Assembly: GCA_947852905.1 (NCBI GenBank)
Contig: CANTVF010000004.1
Span: forward strand, 62,001 to 126,000
Length of the DNA stretch: 64,000 nucleotides
Source of the DNA: an uncultured Tidjanibacter sp.
GTDB lineage: Bacteria; Bacteroidota; Bacteroidia; Bacteroidales; Rikenellaceae
Direction of reading: 5' to 3'
The notes under the pieces were generated by a model that worked only from the letters and a program-made list of their open reading frames with translations, ran no database searches and was not told the DNA's origin. This document shows positions 63,712 to 64,000 of the stretch, piece after piece (the stretch's first letter is position 1; each line of letters opens with the position of its first letter). Position numbers and translations under genes: made by a program.

Positions 63712-64000
63712 TCAATTATTCAATATTTCATTTAACCCTTGAGTTAACAACTCAAAATCAAAATGCAGACTTATTCCAATAATCCCTTTAAAATCAAACC
63801 CTATACTACCTGACGATACATCATTAGTATTTGTTGTCTGACTATCATCAACCTCATAATTTCCATTACTTTGTCGATACGCTTGTTCTGTCATTACGTT
63901 ATTCACAGAGATAAACGGCTGAACTTCAATACTGTTTGTTGTAACCACCGTAGCTGTATTATTATCATTTTCAGAGACTTCCTGCTTTGTTTCAAAAGAA
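63712..64000 (-). CDS. Partial gene, C-terminal part only; unknown function
   Basis: The frame is open to the window edge, so the 5' end lies beyond 64000. The visible 95 residues are rich in Asn, Thr and Ser (EVSENDNNTATVVTTNSIEV, then DDSQTTNTNDVSSGSIGF) and end GISLHFDFELLTQGLNEIL followed by NN. No domain is recognised. An internal GTG at 63948 could be taken as a start, but the sequence upstream of it continues in the same style. Confidence 0.6.
   Translation of the reverse strand, partial: SFETKQEVSENDNNTATVVTTNSIEVQPFISVNNVMTEQAYRQSNGNYEVDDSQTTNTNDVSSGSIGFDFKGIIGISLHFDFELLTQGLNEILNN

Larger units (their letters stand above)
61490..64000. other. AT-rich accessory block
   Basis: From about 61.5 kb to the window end the sequence is visibly richer in A and T than the rest, with codons such as ATA, AAT and TTA common. 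All genes in it are leftward, small and lack housekeeping functions. It begins just past a tRNA-Leu gene, a common integration site. No integrase, transposase or repeat of the tRNA 3' end was seen within the window. Confidence 0.5.

Overview
The window is a chromosomal segment of a Bacteroidota bacterium, most likely Bacteroidales. The grounds are the recurring promoter box TAnnTTTG upstream of many genes (3637, 9621, 11894, 21226, 22914, 29637, 29769, 43215, 45546, 47901, 50180, 58493, 61263), the many small secreted lipoproteins, Bacteroidota-type families (DUF4831, TIGR02757, short YbbR, PiT-PhoU fusion) and the mreBCD-mrdA-rodA order. An Alistipes/Rikenellaceae-like source is plausible, but the genus cannot be fixed from sequence reading alone.

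Layout. 0.2-1.4 kb: a small Xre-type regulator with two tandem paralogous membrane proteins. 2.1-9.5 kb: pgi, then divergently the cell-elongation operon mreB-mreC-mreD-PBP2-rodA. 9.7-12.6 kb: M13 lipoprotein peptidase and tag. 13.3-21.2 kb: leftward housekeeping genes (AlkD-like, DUF4831, trmN6, lipoprotein, TIGR02757, lolD, folP, coaE, ybbR, ompH/skp). 21.3-25.2 kb: ruvA, a secreted unknown and a PiT-PhoU phosphate transporter. 26-29.5 kb: pyruvate:ferredoxin oxidoreductase, with a duplicated 3' end. 29.8-33 kb: a beta-barrel protein, two decayed secreted or outer-membrane genes, a GT2 glycosyltransferase and initiator tRNA-fMet. 33.4-38.5 kb: a five-gene heterodisulfide-reductase-like (Hdr) iron-sulfur/flavin operon. 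39.1-43.1 kb: M16 peptidase pair, thyA, dfr. 43.3-45.4 kb: aldehyde dehydrogenase and a YqaA-type membrane protein. 45.7-49.8 kb: two paralogous large lipoproteins separated by a 180-bp tetranucleotide repeat. 50.3-54.1 kb: mqnA, corA, radical SAM, prfB. 54.5-58.4 kb: two paralogous small lipoproteins, then pyrH-tlpA-frr (leftward). 58.5-60.4 kb: dxs. 61.3 kb: tRNA-Leu. 61.5-64 kb: a visibly AT-richer block of small membrane and secreted proteins.

Metabolic reading. PFOR supplies low-potential electrons and the Hdr-like complex could exchange them with the membrane quinone pool. MqnA points to menaquinone made by the futalosine route. FolP, ThyA and DHFR cover folate and dTMP, and Dxs the MEP isoprenoid route. 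Together this suggests an anaerobe with a menaquinone-linked electron transport chain.

The most unusual signal is a dispersed non-coding element of about 170 bp in four intergenic copies (1853, 38876, 54237, and inverted at 56294). Each copy has a long hairpin at one end, a second conserved small hairpin in the middle, and ends that resemble each other in inverted orientation. No transposase is in the window. Other points of interest are the tetranucleotide repeat, the nifJ 3'-end duplication, three decayed genes and an internally duplicated membrane protein.
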